Assembly (NCBI GenBank): GCA_026745465.1
Contig: JACYXH010000473.1
Span: forward strand, 4,672,191-4,736,190
Length of the DNA stretch: 64,000 bases
From: Lota lota
Taxonomy: Eukaryota; Chordata; Actinopteri; Gadiformes; Lotidae
Direction: 5' to 3'
The notes beneath the pieces are model-generated. The model did no database searches. It saw only the letters and a list, made by a program, of their open reading frames with translations, and was not told the origin of the DNA. The translations under genes and the position numbers were made by a program. Below are positions 1-17,909 of this stretch, in pieces; positions within the stretch are counted from its first letter, which is position 1; the number at the start of each line of letters is the position of its first letter.

Positions 1-56
1 CCGTCTCTCTTTGTCTTTTCGTTACTCCATCATGACATGTTGTTAGGTAGGTGGGC

Positions 57-57
<1 letters not shown>

Positions 58-108
<51 letters not shown>
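58..108 (+). repeat. Poly-C, 51 bases
   Basis: An uninterrupted run of 51 C. Long for an assembled homopolymer; its length should not be trusted to the base. Confidence 0.95.
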
Positions 109-313
109 ACGGCTACCAAGGTTTTTTGGTAGCTGTGAGTTGCTAGTATTGGGTTAAGTGGCGCCCCAGATAAGTTCCAGTGATACGCCATTACAGACAG
201 ACTGCATCTCTTCTCCATAGTCCGCTTGGCAGGAAGGAAGAAGAGTTGCCTTTGGAGAGCTCCTTAACCCAGTCACATCATCCATATGCTTTTCAAAGCG
301 CTCTCCCTCTCTT

Positions 314-338
314 CCCCCCCCCCCCCCCCCCCCCCCCC
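314..338 (+). repeat. Poly-C, 25 bases
   Basis: Uninterrupted C run. Confidence 0.95.
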
Positions 339-411
339 AACCTCTCTGTGCCTGGGTGACGTCTGGAGCCCCCTTGTGTCTTCCATGTTTAATTAAGAAG
401 TGGAGAGGGAT

Positions 412-2034
<1,623 letters not shown>

Positions 2035-2141
2035 ACACACGCACGCAGACACATACATATACACACCAGGCACACACACACGCACACACATACATATACA
2101 CACCAGGCACACACACACCCACACACACCCACACACACACA
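2035..2141 (+). repeat. CA-rich array with a duplicated ~38-bp unit
   Basis: ACATACATATACACACCAGG followed by CACACACA occurs twice (about 2050 and 2089), embedded in CA repeats. Confidence 0.8.
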
Positions 2142-2616
2142 TGGTTTAAATATCCAAGCTGAACTGGTGGCTCTTGATGAAGTTGACATTTGTAATATGC
2201 TCAGGAGAAGCTTGTGTTATCTTGATTGAGCCTTCACGTTTTCGACAAATGCAAAGCCACTGGCACGTGACATTTCAGCAGTGTGTGTGTGTTGGTGGAG
2301 GGAGGGGTTGAATTCGATACAGCTGGTAACAATCGAGCGGCAATGGCTTTATGTATTTTTTAGTTTTGGCTTGTCTTCTTTTTTGGTCGGTGTGGGCCAT
2401 TAGTCCGTGGAAATCATATTTCTGTGAGGGCATTGGAGACACCTCCTGGCGAAGGGTGTTATGGTTGAGTGGCCGGCTGGCTGGCTGGCTGGTGGGAAGA
2501 GGCGATGGAATTCAGTGTGTGGGGTGTGCCGCCCCCCCCCCCCCCCCCCCCCCCCAATCCCTGCAGCTGTCCAATGGCAGTTTGCAGCTTACTCCAGCCC
2601 AGTAAGCTGGAGCTTG

Positions 2617-2623
2617 CCCCCCC

Positions 2624-2654
<31 letters not shown>

Positions 2655-2658
2655 ACAC
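2617..2658 (+). repeat. Poly-C followed by (AC)n
   Basis: About 24 C then nine AC units; on the complement this is (GT)n running into poly-G. A second poly-C lies at 2532-2555. Confidence 0.95.
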
Positions 2659-2789
2659 GGAGCAACCGCATCCAGCAGAACCCCAGCCCCAGGAGTCAAA
2701 TCAGAGGGGGGCTCGCTCGGCAGAATGAAAAACAAACAAAAAGGAAGAGAAACAAAGCCAACAAACACTGTGTTTGGGTGGGTTGCGAG

Positions 2790-3959
<1,170 letters not shown>

Positions 3960-4178
3960 TGTACACTGCATTTATATAGCACTTTTCAAAATTGTGGCCA
4001 CTCAAAATGCTTTACAAATCGTGCCTCACATTCACCTATTCATACACACATTCATACAATGACTGCTGCGAGCGGTTAGGGTTAGGTGTCTTGCTCAGGG
4101 ATGCCTCAACAGCCGGGCATCGAATCAGCAGCCTTGTTGCCAGAGGACGTGCTCTACCTCCTGAGCTACTGCCGCCTC
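3960..4178 (-). mobile_element. tRNA-derived SINE, minus strand
   Basis: Read on the minus strand it starts GGCGGCAGTAGCTCAGGAGG with a pol III box A (complement of 4151-4168), then a box B-like GATTCGAT (complement of about 4114-4128). The middle includes GAGCAAGACAC, and the end is AAAGTGCTATATAAATGCAGT. This order and wording match a tRNA-derived SINE family widespread in teleosts. The copy has base changes in box B, so it is probably inactive. No clear target duplication was identified. Confidence 0.8.
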
Positions 4179-4189
4179 TAGCATAATTC

Positions 4190-5049
4190 CCCCCCCCCCC
4201 AAAAACGTATTCTTACATGACAAAATTATGTTCACATCTGTTACATAACATGACCCCTTTCTATCAAATGAGATTTTCAGAACATTTGTATTCATTCTTA
4301 CAGGACAAAAATATCAAAATACATTATGACGGTAAAGCCTTTGAATAAGTTATTTTTGTGAACAGATGTTAACAACGGGGTGCTGAGTGCAAATCATTCT
4401 GCGGTTATGTAAACCTGTGTGTTTTAACAACCTCTCAGCCTCGTTTCAGCAAGGGATATATGTGAACAGACAGAAATTCAGCAATAACACTGACTGAAAT
4501 GTCATGTTGCGAACCGATTGCGAACAACTGCATTTGTAGCAGAAGGTCATGTCACGTATGGTAAAGTATAATATAAAGTTTTCACACAGACAAATTGCAG
4601 AGTGGCAAGTTCTAGATAATTGCAGACAATAATTATAGTCCTGCTTCAGAGATCATAGACCTCAGGTTATTGAAAATTGGGTGCAAAATGAGAAAATGAG
4701 TGGTTGATTGTTCTCTTTAACAGCATTAAAAAAAAAAAATTTAATCACTGCTGATTCTTTCATAAACTATCGGTCACAGTGACATTCAAATGTCATTGTG
4801 CGTACGAGTAGCAGAAGTATGTCAAAATGCAACAGTTTGTTGCCCATGGTGAATCGACTTTCCCTTGGCCATCATCGCTCACAAATGTATCATCCATTTT
4901 TACAATGGTTCTCATACAACGGGATCTAATCATCCTTGACTATCTAGACAGATGTGATTAAGTAGGCAGCACATGCCAGTCGTTTTGATGCATTGGTTTG
5001 ATGCAAATTTGACAACCCTATTGCAGGCATGGGGTTTTCCAGGGATATG
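4190..5049 (+). other. AT-rich intronic DNA between two SINEs
   Basis: A short poly-C (4190-4200) and poly-A (4728-4739). No coding potential or recognised repeat. Confidence 0.55.
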
Positions 5050-5170
5050 TCATTAAAGAACCGGTATGAGTTGGGCTTCTTGCTAAAGACCGGCCTACAG
5101 GAAATTTAGGTTTGAACCTAGAACCTTTAGTCTGGAGGTCAAACACCCTAACCACTAGACTATTCTAGAA
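5050..5170 (-). mobile_element. Degenerate tRNA-derived SINE fragment, minus strand
   Basis: On the minus strand a tRNA-like head is visible: TAGTGGTTAGGG (box A, complement of 5147-5158), then about 30 bases later AGGTTCAAACCT (box B, complement of 5108-5119), then a diverged body with TTTAGCAAGAAGCCC. Spacing and motifs fit a SINE head; the rest is decayed and its far end is not clear. Confidence 0.6.
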
Positions 5171-6660
5171 GTAGTGGTGTAATGATTCCCGTCAAAAACA
5201 CACACCGAACACTAGCAGGCCATGTGGACATACGTATGTGATGGCAAAGCAAGTGATTGATAAACCACTGAATGCCCTCGACGCACAGGAGCATGTCAAA
5301 CGTGTTGAGCCATTTACGGTGACACCGTGGTTACAGCCAAAGTTTGCAGTTTAAGACGCGGGATTTAAATACATGGTTAAGATTATTGCACTTTATAGGC
5401 CTATTTTGTTTATTTTGTGGAATGTTTATTTCTTTAAAGGAAAGATATACAGTTGTATAAACGGTATATATGGTACTCTTTCATGTTAGGGCATGGACAT
5501 GGAACGGAGCATTTGATTACAAAGTGCGCCTACCTTGAGTTAATAAAGGTGAAAATATTGTAATAACATAGTACCAAACCTAAAGCCGTGATTAAAAAAA
5601 CCAAAATGAACTGAGACCGTGACTCACCTGAATCGCCCCTAGTTCATAGTAACTTATTAGACTTTTTGATTGAACAAACTTGACAGGGAAGTCTGTTATT
5701 CCTTTCTTCCCCGGGACTGCGGTTAACCCCACTGAGTATAGTAGAAACATCGGAAGAGCACGGTGGCACACTCAAAGACCGTGGCGTTCCTCTGGGAACT
5801 GGGGCTATTTGTAGAAACCATCCGTCTGCTTGAAGAATGGAGCGTTGGGAACAGACTCCAGGAGCGATCCCAACGCTCATTTCCTCTCTTTGCCACCGCA
5901 ACCGAGATAGACAAACGGTGTTCCCTGCTCATTATCCTCCAGGCTTCGTTCTTCCCGCCGTCGACGCGGATGAGCGCATTTGTGTGCATGTGTTATGTAC
6001 ATGTGCACTGCACACGCACAGACACAAAATAGACAGTACACATGTGTGTGTGTATAAAGCATTTGAACGCTTGGATACATGAATGTAAAACATTATGTTT
6101 GAAAATGAGATGTTAACACAGAAGCAAGCTGTGTTTTGTCTATTTTTGTCATTTGATCATGTTTGGATTTGTCCTTTTCACAAATGGATGTCATTCTGCA
6201 CTTCACCCACCACCACCCCTCCCCATTGTGGTGATCGGCTGCTTACCCCTCCAAGGTGAGCAGGCCCAGGGTGTGGCGTGTGCCCTGCCCCCCCATAGGT
6301 AACCCATGTGAGTCCGGCATGAGAGGACTCCGGCAGCCGTGCAAAAGTTTCCCACGACTGAGCCTGTCCACCAGGGACCCGAACCCGTGCCCCGTCGATA
6401 GCTCCTCATTAAAGGATCGCTCTTATTGATCGCGTGTGGGATGGCAGGGGTGGGCGGAGGGAGAGCCGAGCCCGGTACAAACACACTAGGAGCTGGGACC
6501 AATAAAAAACAGAAAACCCTCCCTCAAAACTCAAATAACACATTTACCGACAAACCCGCGCATTCGTTAGTTTCCTAATAGCCAAACCAGAAATCCATTA
6601 AAGTGCAATTAAAAGCGGAGGAACATTTTGAAATTTTCAGAACACATACACAAACCTAAC
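5171..6660 (+). other. Intronic DNA, nothing recognised
   Basis: Low-copy sequence with short open frames in several frames and no domain. A GC-richer part at 6200-6500 is not an exon by splice signals or peptide. Confidence 0.5.
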
Positions 6661-6664
6661 GCAT

Positions 6665-6671
6665 ACACACA

Positions 6672-6746
<75 letters not shown>
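6665..6746 (+). repeat. (AC)n microsatellite, ~82 bp
   Basis: CA array with one early AT interruption. Confidence 0.97.
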
Positions 6747-6751
<5 letters not shown>

Positions 6752-7108
6752 ATCGCACAACAATTGATGTCCGTGGCTCTCACCCTGCCTCCACCTTGGG
6801 CCAGCCTGCACCTCTTGCCTGTCCGGGCCATCAGTCAGAAGTGTCCCCGGACTCGGCCCGGGTGTGACAGGGGCTCTGTCAGCATTGCTCTCCTGATGCT
6901 CAGCCAGAGTGACAGAACGACAAACAAACAGCCAGTAATATCGCCTGTCCTTTTGCTGCGATGCCCTGTCAAACTGATACTGCTGACAGAGTGGGGAGGA
7001 GGTGCGGGGGACACACGCACACATAGATATACATATATATAAACCCACACAGTCACATATACGTTCACATACATTTGTACACAAAAAGCACGGTGCTGTT
7101 TGTGCAAG

Positions 7109-7226
<118 letters not shown>

Positions 7227-7478
7227 TCCAACACCTACACATGTGCACACACAGATGTACTGACACGGGCGCACACAAACACAAGTTGCCCGTTTGAATT
7301 ATAATTGGGTCATTGTGAAGTATCCTTGCTTGACATTGTCTGTGATTGCAAGCGCCGCTCCAACTTGGGAAAAGAGATCTCCATTAGCACACAAGTGCAA
7401 AAGGACGCGCACGCCAGTACACAATCTCTACCCTGCATTCTGTATCACATTTACCTCATGTACATTCTCCTCCATTTG

Positions 7479-7480
<2 letters not shown>

Positions 7481-7524
<44 letters not shown>
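7481..7524 (+). repeat. (AC)n microsatellite, 44 bp
   Basis: Pure AC array. Confidence 0.97.
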
Positions 7525-7526
<2 letters not shown>

Positions 7527-7727
7527 ACACAGCCAGCCTCCAGGGCTCTGTTTTATTTACACTGGGCTGAGCATTAGGATTAGCTGGTTGCCATGCATGA
7601 CTTGCATTAATGTGTCTGGACCGTTAAACAGGACAGGCGATGCGCCACAACGTGGCTGGCTGTTACCTCAATCAGGCCCGGATCATCCTGGGATTACCAG
7701 CGTCTGCATCCCATAGCCCCCTGCCAC

Positions 7728-7730
<3 letters not shown>

Positions 7731-7767
<37 letters not shown>
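7731..7767 (+). repeat. (AC)n microsatellite, 37 bp
   Basis: Pure AC array. Confidence 0.97.
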
Positions 7768-7769
<2 letters not shown>

Positions 7770-8559
7770 GGGCAGGTCTGGGGCTAGCTGCCGCACGCTG
7801 ATCAATGCTGCAACATAGTGCCTGCAAGAGCTCACACCAAAGACATTGCGCGATTCGCAGACACGGCAACTTTACCTGTGGCGCTGAGTAGCTAATCAGT
7901 CTGACAAAACTGGACTGGTGGAGCATTAAAATGTGCAGCAGCAGCACCTCTTTCTTGCATGATTAGATTTTTTTTTTGCGTAGGAAGAGCCATGGCGCTC
8001 TTTTAATACATGTGAGATTAAAAAGTAAACCACTTGAGCTGTCTTCCTAAATGAAACGGACATCTTTATGGACGCGCAAGCTTGGACACGAGCGCTTTCA
8101 TCGACGCGCGTTTGTTTGCTATGCTGGGCCGTGGATGGCATCTGATTCTCTTTTCTACCATTATTTAGTGTACAAAAGGTTACACCGCACCGTTATTGAA
8201 TTGAAAACGTGTGAAAAATCAGCAGCTATTTTCTCAGAATGAAGCCGCTTTCATCTCGTGGCTTGAGCCGTGCAGAACAATGTCAAAAGCGGATGAAGTT
8301 TCCCTAATGCTCCACCAGGAATCCACTTCAGCTCTGCTGGAGAGCGTTGCCCCCCACCCCCCGAGGGTTGGAGAAGAGTATTATTATAATACAATCTCTG
8401 GCTTGAGCCTCGCTGGGGGCGCTGCCCACTGCCGCACATCTATCCAGAAATGACAGGTGAGCGTCATTATGTCCACCTGTGGGGAAGGGAGCCCAAAGAC
8501 GCTGAGCCTTTCTCCCGCACTAAAGACCCGTTGACCCCTTGTCCAGACCCACTGGGAGC

Positions 8560-9090
8560 TCCATTCCATTTATTATGTGCACTTGATGGGGGCAAGAAGG
8601 AACTGCCATGACCAAATGATTCATATATTAATTAAGCCAGATCCTAAAACCGAGCCCTCGCTAAATTATTCACCGAGCTGGATTCCTCCAAGACATGGCA
8701 TTCAGAGAACTTTTGCCCTATGTCACTTGGATGGTTTTTTCTTGCTGAAATCTACTGAGCACCGAAACCAACCTTCACACAATAAGTGACTCCGCAGGGA
8801 TTGTGCTGGTGGGTACTGACGGTATCGGGATCAGCCAAGAGATTGATCTGAGGTCTCATTCACTTTGTCGGGGGTCAGTTGACAATTAATTACCGGCCGG
8901 CTAATTAGCAAAGACAAAGAGCTGTCTTTAAATAGGCTACTTGGGTGATGTCACCAGGGCGAAAGGGGATGTCTTACTTTTCTTATGAGCTCCCCAAACT
9001 TGGGGAGTGTGAATTAGGGTCGTGTGTTTCGGCCCAGATGGATCAGCTAGCAGCTAATTAACGAGCCCCCCTAGGCCCAGATGCTTCAGC
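8560..9090. promoter_or_regulatory. Candidate conserved non-coding element cluster
   Basis: Low-copy stretch free of microsatellites with several TAATTA/ATTAAT homeodomain-type cores (about 8627, 8886, 8902, 9054), an ACAAAG Sox-like site near 8914 and a GGGTGATGTCACC palindrome near 8943-8955. This texture is typical of deeply conserved enhancers in long introns of developmental genes. No conservation could be measured here. Confidence 0.3.
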
Positions 9091-11781
<2,691 letters not shown>

Positions 11782-12136
11782 TAGCCTGGGAACCAGACGA
11801 ATCTCATGAGCTCATGTTACATTTGCTCTGCAGATAAGGTCTGGCTCCCCTCCCATAAATAAAGATTTTTGCCCGGTACGAGATAGACAGAATAATAACA
11901 ATGTAGTTATAATGTAGAACTAGCTTGGCATCGCCAGACGAATTGCAAACTGTCAGTGGCAGCCATCTTTGTTATTGAAAATGCCTCCACGGCGCTCCTC
12001 TGCACCATCATCGTATTTATCCCGCCTCATATTAGATAAACGGTTGTGATTGGTTGGTCTATCTCAACCAGAGCCAGACCCTATCTGCAGAGCAAATGAA
12101 ACATGAGCCGGGGAGATTCGTCTGGTTCCCAGGCTA
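11782..12136. mobile_element. 355-bp non-autonomous DNA transposon (MITE) with perfect 24-bp inverted ends
   Basis: The left end TAGCCTGGGAACCAGACGAA (24 bp, 11782-11805) is perfectly inverted at 12113-12136. Similarity continues inward, with CATGTT.CATTTGCTCTGCAGATA and GGTCTGGCTC on the left and their complements on the right. The 9 bases on each side are ttaagtttg and tcaagtttg, a target duplication with one mismatch. There is no transposase frame. A 9-bp duplication would suit a Mutator-like element; an 8-bp hAT duplication is the alternative. A related but different copy begins at 61366. Confidence 0.8.
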
Positions 12137-12599
12137 TCAAGTTTGCATGATTTCAACTTTTGATGGAATTGAAAATGCAGACCAACTGTACAACAAGACA
12201 GACCTCCCTGCATGCTCCCGTTCAATTGTCAATGTGCAGCCATAAAGAGAATGCATTGGCATAGTCCATTTCTGACGACAGTAGAAAACATCAATTATAT
12301 TGTATGATATACTACATACAGTCAGAGCTAAGAGTCAAGCTTCTAAACATACGCTTTGCTCTCCGGAATGCATGTAGAGCTCTTCAGAGGATGTTATATA
12401 CATATATAGGCCTATAAAATGTCAGTTAATTCCAAGTGTTGACCATTACTCTTTCTCATCTTTGCTGTACATTGTGAAGTGGAATGTGTGGAATTTGTGT
12501 GACTCACTTCCTACACTCCAAGCGGACACAGACATTTTGATTTGCATGAAGATGCTTAGTCCCAATGTTTTTTTTTAACAACAGTTGTGGTCATTATGG

Positions 12600-12900
12600 A
12601 TCTTTTGGTTATACAGTGGCACCATAAATGTGATGTCCATCCTCAACAACAGAATAGGTCGTTAGTCAATATGAACCAAAATGACCCATTTGAGTTTTCG
12701 CTGGAACAAGACCCCTTATACACTGGTTGAAGAAACAACAATATCCCGACATATATGCCAAGTTTCTTCCAGAATAAAATGGATGACTTTCGTTTTATTC
12801 TTAGTGGAAAATGCAACATTTTAGGATAGTTAAGGCATTGCAATGCGTTTGATAACATTTCTAGCGAGAAATGTGCATTTTATTTTATTAATTGTATTTA
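12600..12900 (-). repeat. Copy A of a ~300-bp dispersed repeat (inverted relative to copy B)
   Basis: Landmarks in order on + : ACAGAATAGGT, AAATGACCCA, CACTGGTTGAAGAAACAACA, AAAATGGAT, GGAAAATGCAACATTTTA, GATAACATTTCTAGC. The same landmarks appear in the same order on the minus strand at 15240-15545. The minus frame at 12643-12858 is 71 aa with no recognised domain. Family unknown. Confidence 0.7.
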
Positions 12901-13362
12901 TATTTCTATCGTTGCCATGGTGAATGATGTGGACGCTGCTACCCCCTAAACTACACAGCTTGTATATTGTTTGAATCAATTTCTTTGCATTGTGTAGTCA
13001 TTTGAGCTGTTATGTTAAATGCTATTTTATGTAACTGATGATGTTCTTTTAATAAAAACGACGATATATTGTTCCAGAAATACTATAGATAAATTATATT
13101 ATTGTCATTTTAAGACCATTTTATGCCACTGATATAATGATCATATAATAGCATAATAATTCAAGTACACCCTTTCAAAGAGCAATTCACTTTTAATTCT
13201 TAAGAATATTCAGACATTGGAATGTCAAATATATTTATATTATATATTTTATATTTCCAGCCAGAAAGTTGCAACGTTTTGGCTAGAATGGTGCAGTCGT
13301 TGGGGAAAACACCGGTTAAAACACCTATTAGCCCCGAGTATCACCTTGTCTTCACCTGTCCG

Positions 13363-13496
<134 letters not shown>

Positions 13497-14400
13497 AGGA
13501 GCTGCCTGCGCCCCGCCTCCTGCAGAGAGCAGACGAGAGGACAGAAGCAGCGTGGAAATGTTGGTGACATTCATTCAAGGTCTTTTTACATCAGGCACGT
13601 AATGAATAAACGACAAACAAAATTGCGTCAAAATATTTTAGATCAGTTGTGACGCGTATATGCAGCATTTTCTAATAACAACCGAGCCAGCGAAAAGACA
13701 GATGGATTCAACCTTCAACCTCATACAGCCTATTGAAGATGAGGTTATACTCCGTCCTTTCACCAAAATCATATAAATGTATTTGTAGGATTCAATAATA
13801 ATGGATCCAAGTGTAAAATAGATGGCAGTTTGCGGATGAGGAGGATTATGATGGGTGGCATTCTTTAATACGTCCATGTTTAAGAGACATTTGTTTTTGA
13901 GGTTGTTTCCCTTTTTTTTCTCCATTCCAGAAAGTTAGTATCCAAAAACGAAACTGTTGCGATACAACTGTACACCATCCTTGTTATCAAAAGCAACCTG
14001 TATTCACGTATCACTAGTGCTAGTAAACATTGGCTTGTAGCGCTGACTGCTATCAAGATGAAGGGTTTGGCTACCCGGACAACTATAGTAAAACGTTACA
14101 GTGTGTGTGGATGTGTGGAGCTCTGTCTGACTAGCGGTTTATTGTGATGAACGAGTGAGGGTTAAGCTTCTCAGTACAACGCCACAGTTTGTGGCGCATT
14201 TCATAACTGCGCTCATTATAACGCTTATACACAACGACGGCACTAAAAAAGTATCACAAAGTTGCAGTGGGTCATAACACACCGCCCTCCTTCCTAGAAC
14301 TCTCAGCCCAAAGCTTTAATCTCAGTGTTTGAATTCCAGCTGAAACAGCGGGTTCACTTTTTCTGCTCACAAGTTTAATCGAGAACATGGTACCTACAGT

Positions 14401-14490
14401 GCTGTCATACTGAATATCTGCACGGCTGTGAAGCTTTCAGCCTCTTACCTACGACAGAATCACAGCCGTGCTGATATTCAGTATAACAGC
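14401..14490. repeat. Inverted repeat with 31-bp arms (hairpin), transposon-like
   Basis: The left arm 14401-14431 (GCTGTCATACTGAATATCTG then CACGGCTGTGA) matches the complement of 14460-14490 with only two differences, around a 28-base loop. Sequence of this kind (CACAGCCGTGCTGATATTCA) recurs in fish genomes as repeat ends. The outer limits of any larger element were not determined. Confidence 0.65.
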
Positions 14491-15239
14491 CCCTCTCTCG
14501 TGGGAAATTGCTTAATTATCGCAGCTCAGGCCGTCTTTTGGGATGTGTTTATCGCACATGTTCATATCGCCATGACAATGAAAATACGATTTATTGGTCA
14601 GCATTACAACAGATAGTGGTAATTATAGGTCTATGAATGCCCTTTTGCAGAGAGTCTTAAGCCTTTCACAGAGAGATCCCAAGGTGCCCCTGGTTGATAG
14701 GTCTAATGGCCAAGTTCCTATCTCTTTCCAATTAATTTAGATACATTTATTGCAACACCTTTTATTTTCAATGCGTTTCAATTGTGCATTTGATTATGCT
14801 TTGTGAGTCACTTCTTGTTGGGCTAGAGCCCCTTCATTGATAATCATGTATGTCCTTGAGGCCATCTTTCATTTAAAGGAGACCCCAGGTCTCTAGCTCA
14901 CTCCCAAGTGTCCTTTACCCCTAGGTAATCTTCTAATTACATCACCCTGTAGGGCTATTGCCTCCAAATTGACACCCTTGATGCTCTGATTCATATATAA
15001 AAAGACTAGACCTTCAGTGCCCCATGAATGGTGTGTTTGCGTCACTTCCAGCAGGTCACTTTGTCACAATTTTCTTGTTGAACAAAATATATTTATACAA
15101 TGAATCTTTGGAAAGAATTTTTCGGTTGAAGCAATGCGAACATAAACTTGGCATCCCTGGGTCACTCGAAAATCTAAGTTTTTATGGAAAAAACATAATC
15201 AGTTACATGAAAAAACACATAACACTAAGGTCATATACA

Positions 15240-15545
15240 TTCACTGAACAAAGATTGGAATATAAAATACAAATGTCTTGCTAGAAATGTTATCAAAACG
15301 CATTTTAATGCCAAAATTATCTTAAAATGTTGCATTTTCCAAAAAAAGAAAAATCCATTTTGTTTTGGCAGACAGTAAGCTGACATACGTGACGTATTGC
15401 TGTTTCTTCGACCAGTCTATACGGTACCAGCACACGCTCATATGGATCGTTTTGGGTCATCTTGACAAATTACCTATTCTGTCATTTAGGTTTGCGAACA
15501 AGCTGTACCATAACCACACAGTGAAAGTGCTTCAGATTGACATAT
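15240..15545 (+). repeat. Copy B of the ~300-bp dispersed repeat
   Basis: On the complement this reads ACAGAATAGGT, AGATGACCCA, GACTGGTCGAAGAAACAGCA, AAAATGGAT, GGAAAATGCAACATTTTA, GATAACATTTCTAGC, matching copy A at 12600-12900 with scattered substitutions and small indels. Similarity fades before about 15240. Inverted ends of the repeat itself were not seen, so whether it is a transposon or a local inverted duplication is open. Confidence 0.7.
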
Positions 15546-17840
15546 GTTGAATATCAAATAGAATATGAAGGAAATGCAGCCTTTTTTACTTATCCGATAA
15601 ATGTAACTGTTTTTCATACAGAGATAGAAAAACTAAAGCGATAAACCTAAGCTGTATATATATATTTGTATTATTATTATTATTATTATTGAGTTTGAAG
15701 TGTGGGAGTGAATGTAAAGCAACAACTCCCTCTGTACTGGTTACACATGGTTACACACTGGTTACACACTTTTCACCTCTTATTCCCTCGTTTACTCCTT
15801 CTCTCTAACTTCCCATGTGCTCCAATGAGCCCATGCGGAGCACTAAACGATCGAATGAAGCCCCCAGTATCGACAAAAAAACAAAAAGGAAAGTGTACTG
15901 CTGACGCACGCCATAATGCCGTAGCGTCTTCCGCCGCCATCGCCACCGCCGCCTCCCGTTGGGAACAAACCAAGGACACGCATCCGACTCCCTCGGCGCC
16001 GACAAGATCATCCCCAAAACGATCCTGTCCCATTTCCTCATCTTCAAGCCTTCCGAAGTCGTGGGTAAAACTCCCCTTCTTTCTTTCTTTCTTTTTTTTC
16101 TTTTTCCGCCCTGCCAGCCAGAAGTACGGTGACTTGAGTACCCCCAGCTGACGCGAACACTCTTGCATGAAAGACAACCTGGATTTCATCACGCACTCGC
16201 GATGCCTCGAGTGCTCCTCGCCACCATCGCTCCCCCCCCCTCCCACCCCCACTCCCACCCCATCACTACCCCCCCCCCCCCACCACCCACCCACCGTCTC
16301 CTCTCCTCTCCTCTCCCATCCCCTCCCCTCGTCCTTCCTGTAATTTCTACTATTTGGGTGTTGATAAGCAGATGTTTGTCATACACCCGGGAAGGGACGG
16401 CGGTGGCGTTGGTGGCGGTGATGCAAGCGCACTGTGTGTCTAGACCCGGTTTGCGTGTGATGGATTCAGAGATATTTTAGAAGAGGAGAAGGAGAACAAG
16501 CCAGAAGAGCATCAGAGCATTCCACACCCCAACCGTCCATATAAAGAAGCAGAGGAGAACATAGATTAAGGAGAGACCTTCAGGTTACATACAGCATATT
16601 GATTGCCTCCTCACTACCTGCCATCTGTTGTTGCTGTTTCCTGCTTGTGGCCAAGAAAAAAAAAAATGGTTCAGTGATACCCGGGGACGGCTGAAATAAA
16701 GTTACACACACAAAATAAGGAAGACGCAACCATTCTATCGCTCTTCCTCTCCCTCAATGTTTTGATCAGAACCTCGCCGCACTCCCTGGAGAGGATTTCT
16801 GCACCAGCTTCTTGGTGCCCAAGCCTTACACTCTATCTCACTCTTCTCCTCTGCCTTAGCATGTGTGTTTGTGTGTGTAGGTGGGTGCCTATTTGTACAT
16901 ACATGTGTTTGCACATGTGTGAAATTGAGTGCGTGCGCATTTACTTTTGAGGAGTTTAGTCTGGATCGTCATTAGTATGGATCATTAATCCGTGTAATTC
17001 TGAATTGTCTCTTTTCTACTATTTAGAATAAGTCTGAAAAAGAATGTGTGTGTGTGAAAGTGTGCACCGTGTTTTCTGTTAAGGCTGTTTGACATAGCCG
17101 TGATAAGCTATGTCTCTGAAATGGCAAAAAATGTATTCTCTCCGCTGTGACGCCATTGTCAATTCTAGATGCAATCATGTTACATCCTGCAGTTTTAAAT
17201 GACAATCTCAATTGTAAATGTTTTCATACATTCTGGTTAGTGAGGTGTGATAAATAACATCACGGAAATGAAAAATGCTTCTGGAACATAAACATTCCAT
17301 ATTTGTTTGCTTGCTAGAAGCTGTTTATTTATTTACAGCTAGATGTGAACCTTCATTTTATCAACCCGGGGGTGGGAGGAAGTCACAGATCTAAGTAACA
17401 CAAATAGCACATATATTACCACACACCGATACTGGATACGGACTAGCAACCTTCCAGTTTCCTTGTACTCTACCTTCTGAACCAAGTTTGGTGAGTCGTT
17501 TTCCTCATCATAATTGATTACATTAACCCGTTTTTTTTGTCTACCACCAAAGCTTATGGCAGTTATTTTTGCAAAAGGCAAAAACTTTAACAACAAAATG
17601 GAAGAGGTTGTTAAAAAATGCGTTTATAGGACATGTTATCTCTCAAAAATGTAGGCCTCCAAGTATGAAAAGTGAACAGCCTCCAGGCCAATGTTTAATC
17701 ACATAATGCTGCTGTAGACAAATATATATATATTTTTTGTATTTTTCTTTCTCACTCTCTTTTTCCAACTAGTTGGAGAATGTGGTCAATGACGTCATTT
17801 GAAGGAACTTGTGGGAGAAGGTGTTATACCACACATGCAC
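15546..17840 (+). other. Intronic DNA, GC-richer centre
   Basis: Contains TTA repeats (15670-15690), a C-rich stretch (16231-16295) and TCTTTC/TTTCTTTC tracts. The 15880-16060 part has several CpGs and codon-like texture, but no exon signals fit. Confidence 0.5.
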
Positions 17841-17862
17841 ACACACACACACACATAAGCAT

Positions 17863-17906
<44 letters not shown>
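17836..17906 (+). repeat. (AC)n microsatellite with interruptions
   Basis: AC array broken by ATAAGCATG. Confidence 0.95.

Positions 17907-17909
<3 letters not shown>

Noticed and set aside
4114..4178. Functional tRNA gene
   Set aside because: The pol III boxes belong to a SINE head; the cloverleaf is not maintained and box B is altered.
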